Below, one piece after another: positions 17,223 to 26,586 of a stretch of 49,346 bases of DNA (position 1 is its first letter; every line of letters starts with the position of its first letter). A program made the translations under genes and the position numbers. The notes beneath the pieces are model-generated. The model was not told where the DNA came from. It worked only from the letters and a program-made list of their open reading frames with translations, and made no database searches. Origin of the DNA: Desulfobacterales bacterium (GTDB lineage: Bacteria > Desulfobacterota > Desulfobacteria > Desulfobacterales > SURF-7). The stretch lies in assembly GCA_018693105.1 (NCBI GenBank), contig JABHLN010000015.1:1-49346 (forward strand), written 5' to 3'.

Positions 17223-18440
17223 TCAAACATGATGAATCGCCCTTACAGGATCAAGCCGGGCCGCAATAATTGCCGGATAGAGAGATGCAGCGGCACAGGT
17301 AATGCACATGGTAACAACCGGAAGTATTATTACCTTTAAGCTTATTACCGCGCGCCATACAGGATCAAAAGCGATACCTGAAAAAGAAAAACTCCCGGCG
17401 AAAATGCTTGTATCAATACCGACCTCCTGAAAAAAATATGATCCGGCAATCCCTATACACATTCCCAGTACCGACGCCGCAATAGTAAGTAAAAATGCCT
17501 CTGCCGTCATATTTCCTACAATTCTCAAAGGTGAAGTTCCAATCGCTTTTAAAATACCGAACTCTCTCATTCTCTCATAAGTTGCCATAAGCATTGTATT
17601 CATTACGCCAAGGCCTGCCGCCATAAAAAAAACAGCTCCAAACATCCATATTACCACATCAAAAACATTAACCATTTCTGAAATAGCAGGAAGCAATTCC
17701 TTCCAGTTCTTTATCTCAAGATTGCTAATCCCCGAATTAAAAACCGCAGTCATTTCTTCAAGGGCCATTTCCCCTTTTGAATTCATAGCAATTTCATGAA
17801 TTCTTCCACCGGACACAAAAAGTTCACTAAAGTCTTCCTGATGAAGTATTGCAGCGCTTCGGTCGATATTTTCTCCTACTGATTTTAAAATACCTCTCAC
17901 ATTATACAACTCATTTCCAAGAGATCCGTCAGCAGCTTGTACGACAACTATAATTTCTGATCCAACTGAGGCATGGAGAGAACGGGCAAGCTTTTTCCCC
18001 AGTACGATACCCCCGCTTGAAGAATTATTCAGAAAATACCCGTCCTGAATATTTACGGCAAGATCAAAAACATCTTTTTCAGCCGCCGGGTCAACGCCCC
18101 AGAATAAAGCTCCTGCAGACTTTGTCCCAACTGAAGCAAGCCCATATCCGTAACTTCGGGGTGAAGCTCCTATTTGATGTAATTCAGCAATTTTAAGAAT
18201 TTTTTCAGGATTTGAAATTGATTTATAAAAAGATCTGTCTCCACGATAGCTCTCGGCATGTATCTGGGCCTCACCGGTAACCATATTTGTCACACTATCT
18301 ATAGTGTGTTTTATAATGCCGTCCATGAGTGAATAGCTAATGATCAAAATTGCAGTATTAAGGGTTACTGCCGCAAGGGTTATGCCTGTTCGCCTTTTAT
18401 TTCTCCAGAGGTTACGCCATGCATATCGAAAAACAGCCAT
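17223..18440 (-). CDS. FtsX-like ABC transporter permease (MacB/LolC-E type), first copy
   Basis: 405 residues with the same layout as its downstream neighbour: RYAWRNLWRNKRRTGITL at the N terminus, a periplasmic core, and three C-terminal helices (for example VFDVVIWMFGAVFFMAAGLG and IIALP-like IILPVVTMCITCAAASLYPA). Two related permeases plus a LolA-like secreted protein upstream resemble a Lol-like or lipid-export system, probably a heterodimer. The matching ATPase must be elsewhere. Confidence 0.85.
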   Translation of the reverse strand: MAVFRYAWRNLWRNKRRTGITLAAVTLNTAILIISYSLMDGIIKHTIDSVTNMVTGEAQIHAESYRGDRSFYKSISNPEKILKIAELHQIGASPRSYGYGLASVGTKSAGALFWGVDPAAEKDVFDLAVNIQDGYFLNNSSSGGIVLGKKLARSLHASVGSEIIVVVQAADGSLGNELYNVRGILKSVGENIDRSAAILHQEDFSELFVSGGRIHEIAMNSKGEMALEEMTAVFNSGISNLEIKNWKELLPAISEMVNVFDVVIWMFGAVFFMAAGLGVMNTMLMATYERMREFGILKAIGTSPLRIVGNMTAEAFLLTIAASVLGMCIGIAGSYFFQEVGIDTSIFAGSFSFSGIAFDPVWRAVISLKVIILPVVTMCITCAAASLYPAIIAARLDPVRAIHHV

Positions 18441-18501
18441 ATTGTACCCTTTTATATTGAATTAAGCAGGCTAAAAGTTTTCGATAGGGAGCCTGCCCCT
18501 C

Positions 18502-19275
18502 CTATTTCTGTAATGTCCTGAGAGAAAACATATTATCTTTAAGATTAATATCAAAATCAACTTCATGATACAAAATCATAGTTGATTCATGAGGCTTATC
18601 AGTTGGGATTATGGTTGTTTTCCTTGGCCTGGACCGCCCACCCAGAGGACCCACATCATCAAATATCATTGTTCTTGCAAGGACCATATCCTCATCAAAA
18701 TACAAGACATCAACAGGAAGGTAGCCAGCTTTTTCCACGGTAACCACCACCTTGCCCCAGACTACTGCTGCATCAGGCATGGGGATACATGTAATCTCAA
18801 TAACCGTCCGACCCTTTCTTTCACCTTCAAATGTGATTTTAAAGGTATAGTCATCAACCATACGGCTTTCTTTTACCAGATCATCATTTGTAAAATGACT
18901 GCCCATCCAGGATGAAGCCATCATGGATGAGGGGAGCTTTATTACCCTTTTCACCTTAGGCAGATAGTTCCAGATATTATTTCCCGAACGCAAAGTTGCT
19001 GTTCCTTTTTCTTTTTTAGGATAAAGAATTCTCATCAGGGATTTGTCTTTGCCTTTGCTCCAAAATTCAATGGTTACAGATCTTTTCCAGTGACTTGTAG
19101 TAATCGTCATGCTCATTTTTCCATGACTCGAGTCACCCCGCCAGAGGTCATCCACCTTGTCGAGAATCTCTTTTGAGGTCAAGTCTTCGGAATTGGCAAC
19201 ATGAGGCTGGTCGGCAATAATTAAAACCATGAAGCATACACATAATACTTTAAAAAAATATTTTTTCTCTCCCAT
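18502..19275 (-). CDS. LolA-like outer membrane lipoprotein-sorting protein
   Basis: About 257 residues from the ATG at 19275; an in-frame GTG two codons upstream is an alternative. An N-terminal signal peptide (FKVLCVCFMVLIIADQPHVA) precedes a LolA-like domain with the family stretches SKEILDKVDDLWRGDSS, KEKGTATLRSGNNIWNYLPK and MMASSWMGSHFTNDDLV. This family is the periplasmic partner of two-permease ABC systems and is also often found with RND exporters. It is the first gene of the three-gene minus-strand cluster. Confidence 0.85.
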   Translation of the reverse strand: MGEKKYFFKVLCVCFMVLIIADQPHVANSEDLTSKEILDKVDDLWRGDSSHGKMSMTITTSHWKRSVTIEFWSKGKDKSLMRILYPKKEKGTATLRSGNNIWNYLPKVKRVIKLPSSMMASSWMGSHFTNDDLVKESRMVDDYTFKITFEGERKGRTVIEITCIPMPDAAVVWGKVVVTVEKAGYLPVDVLYFDEDMVLARTMIFDDVGPLGGRSRPRKTTIIPTDKPHESTMILYHEVDFDINLKDNMFSLRTLQK

Positions 19276-19383
19276 AGCCACGCCTTCATACTTTCTTACA
19301 AGTTCATCAAAATATGTTCTAAAAAAATTACTTTCTTTTGTAACAAATGAAAAAATTACTTAAATTAAATATCGCGAAACTTT

Positions 19384-20100
19384 TTACACCAAACCGGCAG
19401 CAATAAGGGCTTCGGCAAGCAAAAGATCCTCTTTTGTAGTTATCTTGATATTCATCCTGCTACCTTTAACCATTTTTACTTTTGCCCCGGTAAATTCAAC
19501 CAGGGAAGCATCATCTGTACCAAAAAATCCCGCATCTTTTGCATGTTCATGGGCATTTTTTATTACACTGTATCTAAAAGCCTGGGGAGTCTGGGCAAAC
19601 CATATTGAATCTCTTTCTACGGTTTCGAGAATGTCCCCTGAAGTATTAACATTCTTTACAGTATCATAAGAAGGTATTCCTGTAATACAAGCACCTGAAT
19701 TTCTTGCACAGATTATACATGATTCTATAACATCAGATTGTATAAACGGGCGTACCCCGTCATGAATAACAACAATCTCTTCTTCAACATTTGTTTTACC
19801 TGTTGAAGAAGATTTTTCAACAGCCTTGAGACCGTTATAAACAGAACCCTGCCTTTCAACACCTCCCGGAACCAGTTCAACCCTTTTATCAAGTTTGTAT
19901 GGAAGAAGAATTTCAGATTTACAAAACTCAAAATCATCCTCTGGAACAACAAGGTATATCCTGTTTATATTATTATTCTCATGGAAAGTAAGAAGTGTAT
20001 GTGTCAGAACCGGTCTTCCGGCAAGTGAAAGATACTGCTTGCGCAAGCCATGCCCCATTCTGAGTCCTTTACCACCGGCAACAATTATTGCTGAAACCAT
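19384..20100 (-). CDS. ispD: 2-C-methyl-D-erythritol 4-phosphate cytidylyltransferase
   Basis: 238 residues, standard for IspD. The nucleotide-binding signature AIIVAGGKGLRMG is at the N terminus, followed by KQYLSLAGRPVLTHTL. Further signatures are VIHDGVRPFI and ITTKEDLLLAEALI. The enzyme makes CDP-ME in the non-mevalonate isoprenoid pathway. It follows the HPr-fusion gene by 23 bp and is probably co-transcribed with it. Confidence 0.92.
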   Translation of the reverse strand: MVSAIIVAGGKGLRMGHGLRKQYLSLAGRPVLTHTLLTFHENNNINRIYLVVPEDDFEFCKSEILLPYKLDKRVELVPGGVERQGSVYNGLKAVEKSSSTGKTNVEEEIVVIHDGVRPFIQSDVIESCIICARNSGACITGIPSYDTVKNVNTSGDILETVERDSIWFAQTPQAFRYSVIKNAHEHAKDAGFFGTDDASLVEFTGAKVKMVKGSRMNIKITTKEDLLLAEALIAAGLV

Positions 20101-20123
20101 ATTATGTAAGTACTCTATAAATT

Positions 20124-21428
20124 TTATTTAAGGTATTTTAGCTCTTTTGGAAATGGAACCCCTTTACCCATTGTGTCTTCACCGTAGTTTACGCTTGCAA
20201 GTATTTCAATATCGCTTAGGGACCTGACATCACCTTCAAATACAACATGTTTTATGTTCTCTTTCTGAATCAATCCCCCGGCCCATTGTATGTCCAGAAC
20301 ACTGCTGGCATCAAACCTCTTTTCACCAACGCACATTTCCACCTGTCCTCCATAGTACTGCACAATCTTTGCAACAAGAAGGCTGGGCCTGCTGTGGAAA
20401 CCAAGTTTAACCGGAATCCTTACTTTTATAGATGAACGTTCGATGTTCTCGTTAAGGATATCAGATGCAAGCTCCCTTCCTTCTGAAAAGAAATGGCATG
20501 CATAGTAGAAACCATAGTTAATTGTGCGCTCTAGTAAAACATCAGTATTAATATGGGAATCAAGCCTGTCACCGGCTTTTTTGTAAACACTCTTATATCC
20601 CCTTTCAAGTAGATGCCGTTCATAAAAATGAAGGAGACGCCCGACTATTTCAAGAACATGAAATACAACAGAAAAATAGCTTCTAAGCTGTTTTAGTTTT
20701 CGATTTCCAAACCTGTAACCCCCATGAATAGCATATGTATCAAAAGACGATTGGAGATTATGTACAAGCATCTCAAACCCTCTTACTTCAACCTCATTTA
20801 TCTTGTCAGGCACTATTTCTTTTATTTCTTCAATGGTATACGGCTCATAAAACCCAAACTGTTCAAAGGTCTTTGCAACCCCGAGAAATTCACTGGCGAT
20901 CTTTACGATATTTTTTTTCTGCTGAATTTTGTCTTCGTCATCAATATCATACTCCAGCATTTCTCCGCTTATTACACCTGGGAAAAGATCCTGGTCATAA
21001 TTACCTTCAGGAATTGGAATTTTCAGCCGCCTTGCCTCTTCAAGGATTGTGGGCGCAAGAGACATTATAGCGTTAGTTAAAAACTCCTGCGTTACTTCCC
21101 CTTCTTTCCCAAACTCAGCTGAATCCGGTATATCATAAAACGAAAGCCTGTTAAGCAGATGCCTCTGGGAATACCCGGCAAGGCTCAAATGCCTTACTGC
21201 AGCTGACAACTCCCTGTATAAGTACCAGTTTTTATTATTTTTTGCTCCGTGAAAATCCAAAAAATCTTCAAGAAGCTGTGAAGAGGATATTAGTTTTGAA
21301 TACAATTTTTTGGTAAAAATATACTTGGGAGTATCAAATGATGAAATGTATATACAACTCTTAAGTAAATCGTGTGAATAAATTCTTACCTTTTCGGAAA
21401 AGGATATATCACATACACTAAACTCCAT
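20124..21428 (-). CDS. Large HPr-domain fusion protein with a novel helical N-terminal region
   Basis: 434 residues from the ATG at 21428, which has GAGAGG just upstream. Residues about 334-434 are an HPr phosphocarrier domain with the active His345 in KLGFHSRPSLLVA and a serine-site-like segment FDASSVLDIQWAGG (Ser376). The first 330 residues are mostly helical and charged and match no domain I recognise. Normal HPr is about 85 residues and acts in the PTS; no other PTS gene lies in this window. The fusion may work as a phosphorylation-controlled regulator. It lies between rnpB and ispD. Confidence 0.75.
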   Translation of the reverse strand: MEFSVCDISFSEKVRIYSHDLLKSCIYISSFDTPKYIFTKKLYSKLISSSQLLEDFLDFHGAKNNKNWYLYRELSAAVRHLSLAGYSQRHLLNRLSFYDIPDSAEFGKEGEVTQEFLTNAIMSLAPTILEEARRLKIPIPEGNYDQDLFPGVISGEMLEYDIDDEDKIQQKKNIVKIASEFLGVAKTFEQFGFYEPYTIEEIKEIVPDKINEVEVRGFEMLVHNLQSSFDTYAIHGGYRFGNRKLKQLRSYFSVVFHVLEIVGRLLHFYERHLLERGYKSVYKKAGDRLDSHINTDVLLERTINYGFYYACHFFSEGRELASDILNENIERSSIKVRIPVKLGFHSRPSLLVAKIVQYYGGQVEMCVGEKRFDASSVLDIQWAGGLIQKENIKHVVFEGDVRSLSDIEILASVNYGEDTMGKGVPFPKELKYLK

Positions 21429-21577
21429 GTTTCCTCTCAAAATTATCTTCAGATCTTTGCTTAGCAGCCTTTTTGTCTATTTTTTGCTAAATCACACCAT
21501 AACGTGATTTCCATATCTTGAATTTAAACATAAATTCATATTTTCAAGGCTTCCATGTAACAACATGCTAAAAAAAA

Positions 21578-21960
21578 GCGGCTAAAGTAGCCAGTAAGCC
21601 GAATTCTGTGTCCTGTACCGGTTACCCGAAACAGGATAACGATCATTCATCTAGGGTGCCGGTTGCCCGACACCTCACGCAACCTACCCGGGAACTCAGA
21701 CGAGCAGCCTTAAACGTTCCCCTATTTGGTCTTGCACCAGGTGGGGTTTACAAAGCTTCCCCGGTCACCCGGGAAACTGGTGCGCTCTTACCGCACCTTT
21801 TCACCCTTACCGGGCATTTCTGCCAGGCGGTATTCTTTCTGTTGCACTTTCCTTCACGTTGCCGTGACTCCACGTTATGGAGCACCCTGCCCTGTGGTGT
21901 TCGGACTTTCCTCCGAATCATTTAAAATGATTCCGCGATCGTTTTGTCTACTACAGCCGC
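21578..21960 (-). ncRNA. rnpB: RNase P RNA (bacterial type A)
   Basis: 383 nt. Read on the minus strand it has the universal core motifs: GGAGGAAAGTCCGAACACC near the 5' end, GGTAAGGGTGAAAAGGTGCG then GGTAAGAGCGCACC, the CCAAATAGGGGAAC segment, CCTAGATGAATGATCG, and ATTCGGCTTACTGGC at the 3' end. The terminal stem pairs GCGGCTGTAGTAG with the final CTACTTTAGCCGC. A candidate -10 (TAATAT, 21976-21971) lies at the end of the upstream zinc-ribbon gene. It is the catalytic RNA that removes tRNA 5' leaders. Confidence 0.97.
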
Positions 21961-21973
21961 ATTTTTTGAAATA

Positions 21974-22699
21974 TTAGCATTCTTCGACGGAATAATAAAT
22001 AATTCTATGGCAATGGGGACAATTTTTTAATGTACCGAACTTTTGAAGCTCATTATACATCTGAGGAGGAATATTCATAAAACATCCCTGACAGATCGAA
22101 TCCTTTACGCTGGATAAAGCTACCCCCATTCCCTTAACAAGCATAACATTGAATAAATTAATCAATTCCTTGTCAATTTTTGTTAACAGATCCATTCGTT
22201 CAGAATCGAATTGAACCAGTTTTTCCTTCTCAGCGTTCATTTCCTGCTCAATTAACTTTTTCTCACCATCAATCTGCAGTTTCCCCTGTGAATACTCTGA
22301 TTTTTCTTTCTCAACCTCCTGGGACTCTTCATCTATTTGATCCAGATAATTCAAAAGGTCATCTTCAAGTTTGGAGTTCTGCTTTTTTATCCCGTCAATC
22401 TCCTTTAGTATCGCCTGATATCCCTTATTATCTTTTACAAGCGCAAGTTTTTCGTTGCATTTAACTATTTTGGAATCATTCTCCTGGATATCTACTTCCC
22501 CATCCCTGTACGCTTTATTTAAACCAGCAACCGATTCTTCTCTTTCTTTTGCTGTCTGTTCAAGTTCATCAAGTCTGGTATTCAGTTCATCAAGCCTTTC
22601 CGGTGCCTGGTTTAAAACTGATTGAACATGCCTATATTCTATCTCTACTTCCTGAAGTTTTATCAGGGTGCCAAGTTGTTCCTTTGTAATATTTTCCAT
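21974..22699 (-). CDS. C4-type zinc ribbon, coiled-coil protein (CT398/DUF164 family)
   Basis: 241 residues. Residues 1-180 are long coiled-coil helices with heptad-like Glu/Lys/Leu pattern. The C-terminal zinc ribbon is CQGCFMNIPP...CPHCHRI. This family is conserved beside nif3 in many bacteria, as here, and is thought to bind nucleic acid or a secretion/flagellar partner; its function is unsettled. It follows nif3 by 54 bp and ends 13 bp before the rnpB 5' end. Confidence 0.88.
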   Translation of the reverse strand: MENITKEQLGTLIKLQEVEIEYRHVQSVLNQAPERLDELNTRLDELEQTAKEREESVAGLNKAYRDGEVDIQENDSKIVKCNEKLALVKDNKGYQAILKEIDGIKKQNSKLEDDLLNYLDQIDEESQEVEKEKSEYSQGKLQIDGEKKLIEQEMNAEKEKLVQFDSERMDLLTKIDKELINLFNVMLVKGMGVALSSVKDSICQGCFMNIPPQMYNELQKFGTLKNCPHCHRIIYYSVEEC

Positions 22700-22753
22700 A
22701 ATATTTCCATTATGCCAAGGTTTTGATATTAATAAATTTTATGCAAAAGGTTA

Positions 22754-23869
22754 TCAGATAATACAAAAAGGGTTTTGTTCAAAATCACATGCAATAATAT
22801 TGATATCAAAGCCTCTATCTAAAATTAACCTATTCAGTTTTTTTTCAATCTCTTCTACAGCAGGGTGTTCGGTTTCAAAATGTCCTATATCAATAAGACC
22901 AAGCCCTGAATCCTCCGCAATTTTTGCATCATGATATTTCAGATCACCACTAACATATGCATCAGCTCCTGATGCCAGGAAAGACTTCATCAACCCTGAC
23001 CCGCTACCGGTACATATGGCGACTTTCTTTACTTCAATATCACGGCCTACAATTTTTAAAGTTTTCAACCCAAGCTGATCTTTTATTTTCCGTGCGAATA
23101 CATGCAGAGGAGTAACATCCTCAAGATCACCAATACGCCCGGTACCCTGCATATTTTCCTGAACAATAACTGGGTAAATATCATATGCCATTGTTTCATA
23201 CGGATGACTCTTTCTTATATGATCAACAACTATGTGAATATCTTTCTTCCGCACAACAGTCTCCACTCTGACTTCATCTACAAAATTTTTTTCCTCTTTA
23301 CGGCCTTTATAAGGTTTTGAAGAAACTCCCGGTTTAAAAGTCCCCCTGCCTTTATTTATAAATGAGCAGCATGAATATTCACCAATTTTTCCTGCTTTAG
23401 TTTCAAATAAGGCATTTAAAACTTTCTGTTCACTTTCAACCGGTACAAACACAACAAGTTTATAAAGTTCTTCTTTTATTGGCTCTCCGAGAACCCTTAG
23501 GTTTTTTAAACCTATTTTCTCTGCAAGAACATCATTTAGTCCCCCTGCAACATTATCAAGGTTTGTATGTGCTGCAAAAACAGCCAGCTTGTGCTTCAAG
23601 GCTTTTTCAATTAAAGATCCGACATTAGTTGCCAAATCTATCGATTTTATGGGTGAAAAAATCAAAGGATGATGAGTTATTAACATGTCAATACTATTTT
23701 TACATGCGTAATCAATAACCTTCCGGTCAGGATCAAGGGCAATTGCAATTGTATTTACAGGCCGGTCCATGTGCCCGACCTGAAGACCGGAATTGTCCCA
23801 TTCCTCAGCAAGAGATATCGGGGCAATTTCTCCCATCATATTTACAATGTCTGCTACTTTTGCTTTCAT
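22754..23869 (-). CDS. Nif3-like dinuclear metal centre protein (DUF34), long form
   Basis: 371 residues, the long form with an inserted PII/CutA-like domain (about residues 130-230, YKLVVFVPVESEQKVLNALF). Metal ligands are visible in MLITHHPLIF, VFAAHTNLDN and IDIGHFETEHPAVE. The hexameric family has been linked to GTP cyclohydrolase-like chemistry, but its function is not established. It heads a unit with the zinc-ribbon gene, just after the terminator that ends the rpoD-tRNA transcript. Confidence 0.9.
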   Translation of the reverse strand: MKAKVADIVNMMGEIAPISLAEEWDNSGLQVGHMDRPVNTIAIALDPDRKVIDYACKNSIDMLITHHPLIFSPIKSIDLATNVGSLIEKALKHKLAVFAAHTNLDNVAGGLNDVLAEKIGLKNLRVLGEPIKEELYKLVVFVPVESEQKVLNALFETKAGKIGEYSCCSFINKGRGTFKPGVSSKPYKGRKEEKNFVDEVRVETVVRKKDIHIVVDHIRKSHPYETMAYDIYPVIVQENMQGTGRIGDLEDVTPLHVFARKIKDQLGLKTLKIVGRDIEVKKVAICTGSGSGLMKSFLASGADAYVSGDLKYHDAKIAEDSGLGLIDIGHFETEHPAVEEIEKKLNRLILDRGFDINIIACDFEQNPFCII

Positions 23870-23902
23870 AAGCCATTATACCCATTGACTATTTTAAGAT
23901 AT

Positions 23903-23935
23903 AAAAAAAGGCGTGGTTAAAAAACCACGCCTTTT
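23903..23935 (-). terminator. Rho-independent terminator after the tRNA gene
   Basis: On the minus strand AAGGCGTGGTT and AACCACGCCTT form an 11-bp stem with a 4-base loop, followed by a run of T. It lies about 95 bp after the CAU tRNA and before nif3. Confidence 0.85.
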
Positions 23936-24030
23936 GCGCTGTCATAAAAAACATTTTCCATTTTTCGGTTTCATAATATCCTCAATTTCATTGAGATAAA
24001 CCTTTTCCTGAAACAATCAATGCTTAACTG

Positions 24031-24107
24031 TGGTGGGCCCACCTGGATTCGAACCAGGGACCGACCGGTTATGAGCCGGTGGCTCTGCCAGACTGAGCTA
24101 TGGGCCC
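24031..24107 (-). tRNA. tRNA with CAU anticodon (elongator Met, or Ile-CAU)
   Basis: 77 nt including an encoded CCA. The 7-bp acceptor stem is GGGCCCA with TGGGCCC. The anticodon stem-loop ACCGG-CTCATAA-CCGGT carries CAT, and the T arm CCTGG-TTCGAAT-CCAGG is canonical. The acceptor stem starts with a paired G, so it is not an initiator tRNA by the usual mismatch rule. Sequence alone does not let me separate elongator Met from lysidine-modified Ile. Confidence 0.93.
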
Positions 24108-24289
24108 GAAATTAGTCTTGACAAACCTTCTTATTAACTTCTGAAATAAAATTTGTCAAGCAATCATATGAAATACAAACAATATTTATTAAATAAAAAA
24201 GCATGTAGTATTATTCAAGTTTTTTTGCTTTCTTAACTATGATGATCTCATAAAAACTATAACCGATGGCGTCGTAAAATCTCCATCTA

Positions 24290-26407
24290 CTATGTTTCTA
24301 TAAAACTCTTAAGCTTTTTACTTCTAGTAGGATGCCTGAGTTTTCTTAAAGCCTTTGCTTCTATCTGTCTGATACGCTCACGTGTTACAGCAAAATCCTT
24401 ACCAACCTCTTCTAGCGTATGATCTGCCTTTTCCCCGATCCCAAATCTCATACGCAACACTTTCTCTTCACGTGGGGTCAATGTTGCAAGAACTTTTCTT
24501 GTCTGCTCTGCAAGATTCATACTTATAGCAGCATCTGTCGGAAGTACAAATTTTTTGTCTTCAATAAAATCACCCAGATGGCTGTCCTCTTCCTCCCCAA
24601 TAGGAGTCTCAAGAGAAATCGGCTCTCTTGCAATTTTTAAAACCCTACGCACCTTGTCCAGAGGAATTTCCATTTTCTGAGCTATCTCTTCAGGTGAAGG
24701 CTCTCGCCCAAGCTCCTGGACAAGATACCTAGAAGTTCTAATAAGTTTATTTATAGTTTCTATCATATGAACAGGTATGCGGATTGTTCTTGCCTGATCC
24801 GCAATAGCCCTTGTGATTGCCTGTCTTATCCACCAGGTAGCATATGTGCTGAACTTATATCCCCTACGGTATTCAAACTTATCAACAGCTTTCATAAGGC
24901 CGATATTACCCTCCTGGATTAAATCCAGAAACTGCAGGCCACGGTTGGTATATTTTTTTGCTATACTGACAACAAGGCGTAAGTTTGCTTTTATTAACTC
25001 ACTCTTGGCACGTTTTGCATGATACCGACCTTCTCCAACATTTTTCATTATTCTTTTCAGGCTTCGGGAGTTGGCTTTTATTGCAATCTCCCTTTCAACT
25101 AACTGTCTTTGAATTTCCTTTGCATCAGAATAAATAATCGCCAGATCTTTCTTTGCCAGATCTGAACGTTCATGAGCCCATTTTATAAACTGATCTTTTT
25201 TTGTCATACATGATCGGAATTCAGACACTTGTGAATTAAACACAGCGGCACAGTCAGTTATCACATCATCCATGGCATCAAACCAGTATATCTGGTCTCT
25301 GATTTTTTTTTCAACCCTGTCGATAACTCCTATCTCAAAGCGCCACTCCTTGAGTAGTTCAAAGATCTTGGTGTTTCTACGATTTATAGATCTTCTTATC
25401 TTGCGCTGTTCTTCCAGACCAATTGCTGATAAAAATAGTTTTTCCCTGTAGTCCCAGTTTTCATCATCAAGGGTTTTTATCTCACGAATAGTTTTGATAA
25501 ATTTTTCTATTTGAAAAACTTCATCTACAAAAGCATCACCCTCATCAATATCTCTTAAAATATTTTTTGGGCGAATGTTGCCGACCTGAATATTATCTCC
25601 CAGGGCTATAATACTTTCAACCCCGATAGTTGTACCAAGCATTGCCTTAAGGACTTCCTGCTCTCCCACTTCAATTTTTTTTGCTATCTCAATTTCCCCT
25701 TCACGGCTAAGAAGTGTAACAAGCCCCATTTCCCTCAAATACATCTTGACAGGGTCAGTTACCGCTCCAAAATCAGCAGCAGAAATTTCAATACCGGAAC
25801 TCTTTTTATCCTCAGACTTATCGCCTTTCTTTTTCTGTCCTTCCTCAATCTTGATGTTCATTTCACTGAACATCATAAGGGTTTCTTCAACCTGATCAGG
25901 TATTAGCATATCATCAGGAAGCACCTTATTAATCTCGTCATAGGTTAAAAAACCCTCTTTTTTTCCTTTTTTTACAAGCTTTTCAAAATCTTTGTTAGTT
26001 TTTGCTTTTTTTGCCTCAGCACTTTGTTTATTCAGAGCTGCTTTTTTTTTGGCTTTTTCTCCCTTTGTTTTTTCAGCGGAAGCCGCAACTTTTTTTGTCT
26101 TAGAATCTTTTTTTACCTTAGATTCTTTTTTTACCTTAGATTCTTTTTTTGCCTTAGATTCTTTTTTTGCCTTAGACTCTTTTTTTGCCTTAGACTCTTT
26201 TTTTGCCTTAGACTCTTTTTTTGCCTTAGATTCTTTTTTTACCTTAGAATCTTTTTTTGTCTTAGATTCTTTTTTTACCTTAGAATCTTTTTTTGTCTTA
26301 GATTCTTTTTTTGTCTTAGATTCTTTTTTTGCCTTAGATTCTTTTTTTGTCTTAGAAACTTTTTTTGTCTTAGATTCTTTTTTTATCTTAGAAACTTTTT
26401 TTGCCAT
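24290..26407 (-). CDS. rpoD: Primary sigma factor RpoD (sigma-70) with lysine-rich hexapeptide-repeat N terminus
   Basis: 705 residues. The ATG at 26407 has an excellent ribosome site (AGGAGGT), so the repeat is translated. Residues about 3-107 are roughly 17 copies of a six-residue unit, consensus xKKESK with x = A, T or V. Region 1.1 follows ([15 protein letters not shown]), then region 1.2 ([20 protein letters not shown]), a non-conserved spacer, region 2 ([35 protein letters not shown]), region 3, and region 4 ([36 protein letters not shown]). It directs most transcription. It follows dnaG as in macromolecular synthesis operons, separated here by a MITE-like element. Confidence 0.97.
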   Translation of the reverse strand: MAKKVSKIKKESKTKKVSKTKKESKAKKESKTKKESKTKKDSKVKKESKTKKDSKVKKESKAKKESKAKKESKAKKESKAKKESKAKKESKVKKESKVKKDSKTKKVAASAEKTKGEKAKKKAALNKQSAEAKKAKTNKDFEKLVKKGKKEGFLTYDEINKVLPDDMLIPDQVEETLMMFSEMNIKIEEGQKKKGDKSEDKKSSGIEISAADFGAVTDPVKMYLREMGLVTLLSREGEIEIAKKIEVGEQEVLKAMLGTTIGVESIIALGDNIQVGNIRPKNILRDIDEGDAFVDEVFQIEKFIKTIREIKTLDDENWDYREKLFLSAIGLEEQRKIRRSINRRNTKIFELLKEWRFEIGVIDRVEKKIRDQIYWFDAMDDVITDCAAVFNSQVSEFRSCMTKKDQFIKWAHERSDLAKKDLAIIYSDAKEIQRQLVEREIAIKANSRSLKRIMKNVGEGRYHAKRAKSELIKANLRLVVSIAKKYTNRGLQFLDLIQEGNIGLMKAVDKFEYRRGYKFSTYATWWIRQAITRAIADQARTIRIPVHMIETINKLIRTSRYLVQELGREPSPEEIAQKMEIPLDKVRRVLKIAREPISLETPIGEEEDSHLGDFIEDKKFVLPTDAAISMNLAEQTRKVLATLTPREEKVLRMRFGIGEKADHTLEEVGKDFAVTRERIRQIEAKALRKLRHPTRSKKLKSFIET
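26089..26407 (-). repeat. 18-bp tandem repeat inside rpoD
   Basis: About 17 consecutive 18-bp units, each containing a run of seven A (coding strand). They encode the basic hexapeptide repeat at the sigma factor's N terminus. Codon-level variation occurs at the first position of the hexapeptide (Ala, Thr, Val, Ile) and at Glu/Asp. Such arrays change copy number easily. Confidence 0.95.
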
Positions 26408-26435
26408 AGAGATTGACCTCCTGCGAACTCCAGTA

Positions 26436-26578
26436 TAGAAGCTATCTCAAAATAAATCTAAGTGCCCCTGGCGGTGTTACAATGCGGCTCAAAATGCTCA
26501 CATACTAACTGTATGCTCTGCTTTCTCGCCCCTTTGTGCCTTACCAGGAACCCTAATCTTTTTTTGAGATAGCTTCTA
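26436..26578. repeat. 143-bp terminal-inverted-repeat element between dnaG and rpoD
   Basis: The ends TAGAAGCTATCTCAAAA (26436-26452) and TTTTGAGATAGCTTCTA (26562-26578) are perfect inverted repeats. The interior holds ACTAACTGTATG and several C-rich patches but no open reading frame of note. It is a MITE-like element unrelated to families A-C by its ends. A transcript from dnaG into rpoD would contain it as a long hairpin. Confidence 0.75.
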
Positions 26579-26586
26579 GTTATTTC

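Noticed and set aside
21608-21925. Open frame of about 105 codons on the plus strand
   Set aside because: It is antisense to RNase P RNA. Conserved RNA structure explains the sequence, and this frame is a known type of false annotation.
26089-26407. Regular 18-bp repeats resembling a short CRISPR-like array
   Set aside because: The units are contiguous, without spacers, and are in-frame coding repeats.
25992-26438. Phe/Leu-rich plus-strand frames over the rpoD repeat
   Set aside because: They are complementary shadows of the lysine-rich hexapeptide array; the minus strand has the ribosome site and the sigma factor.
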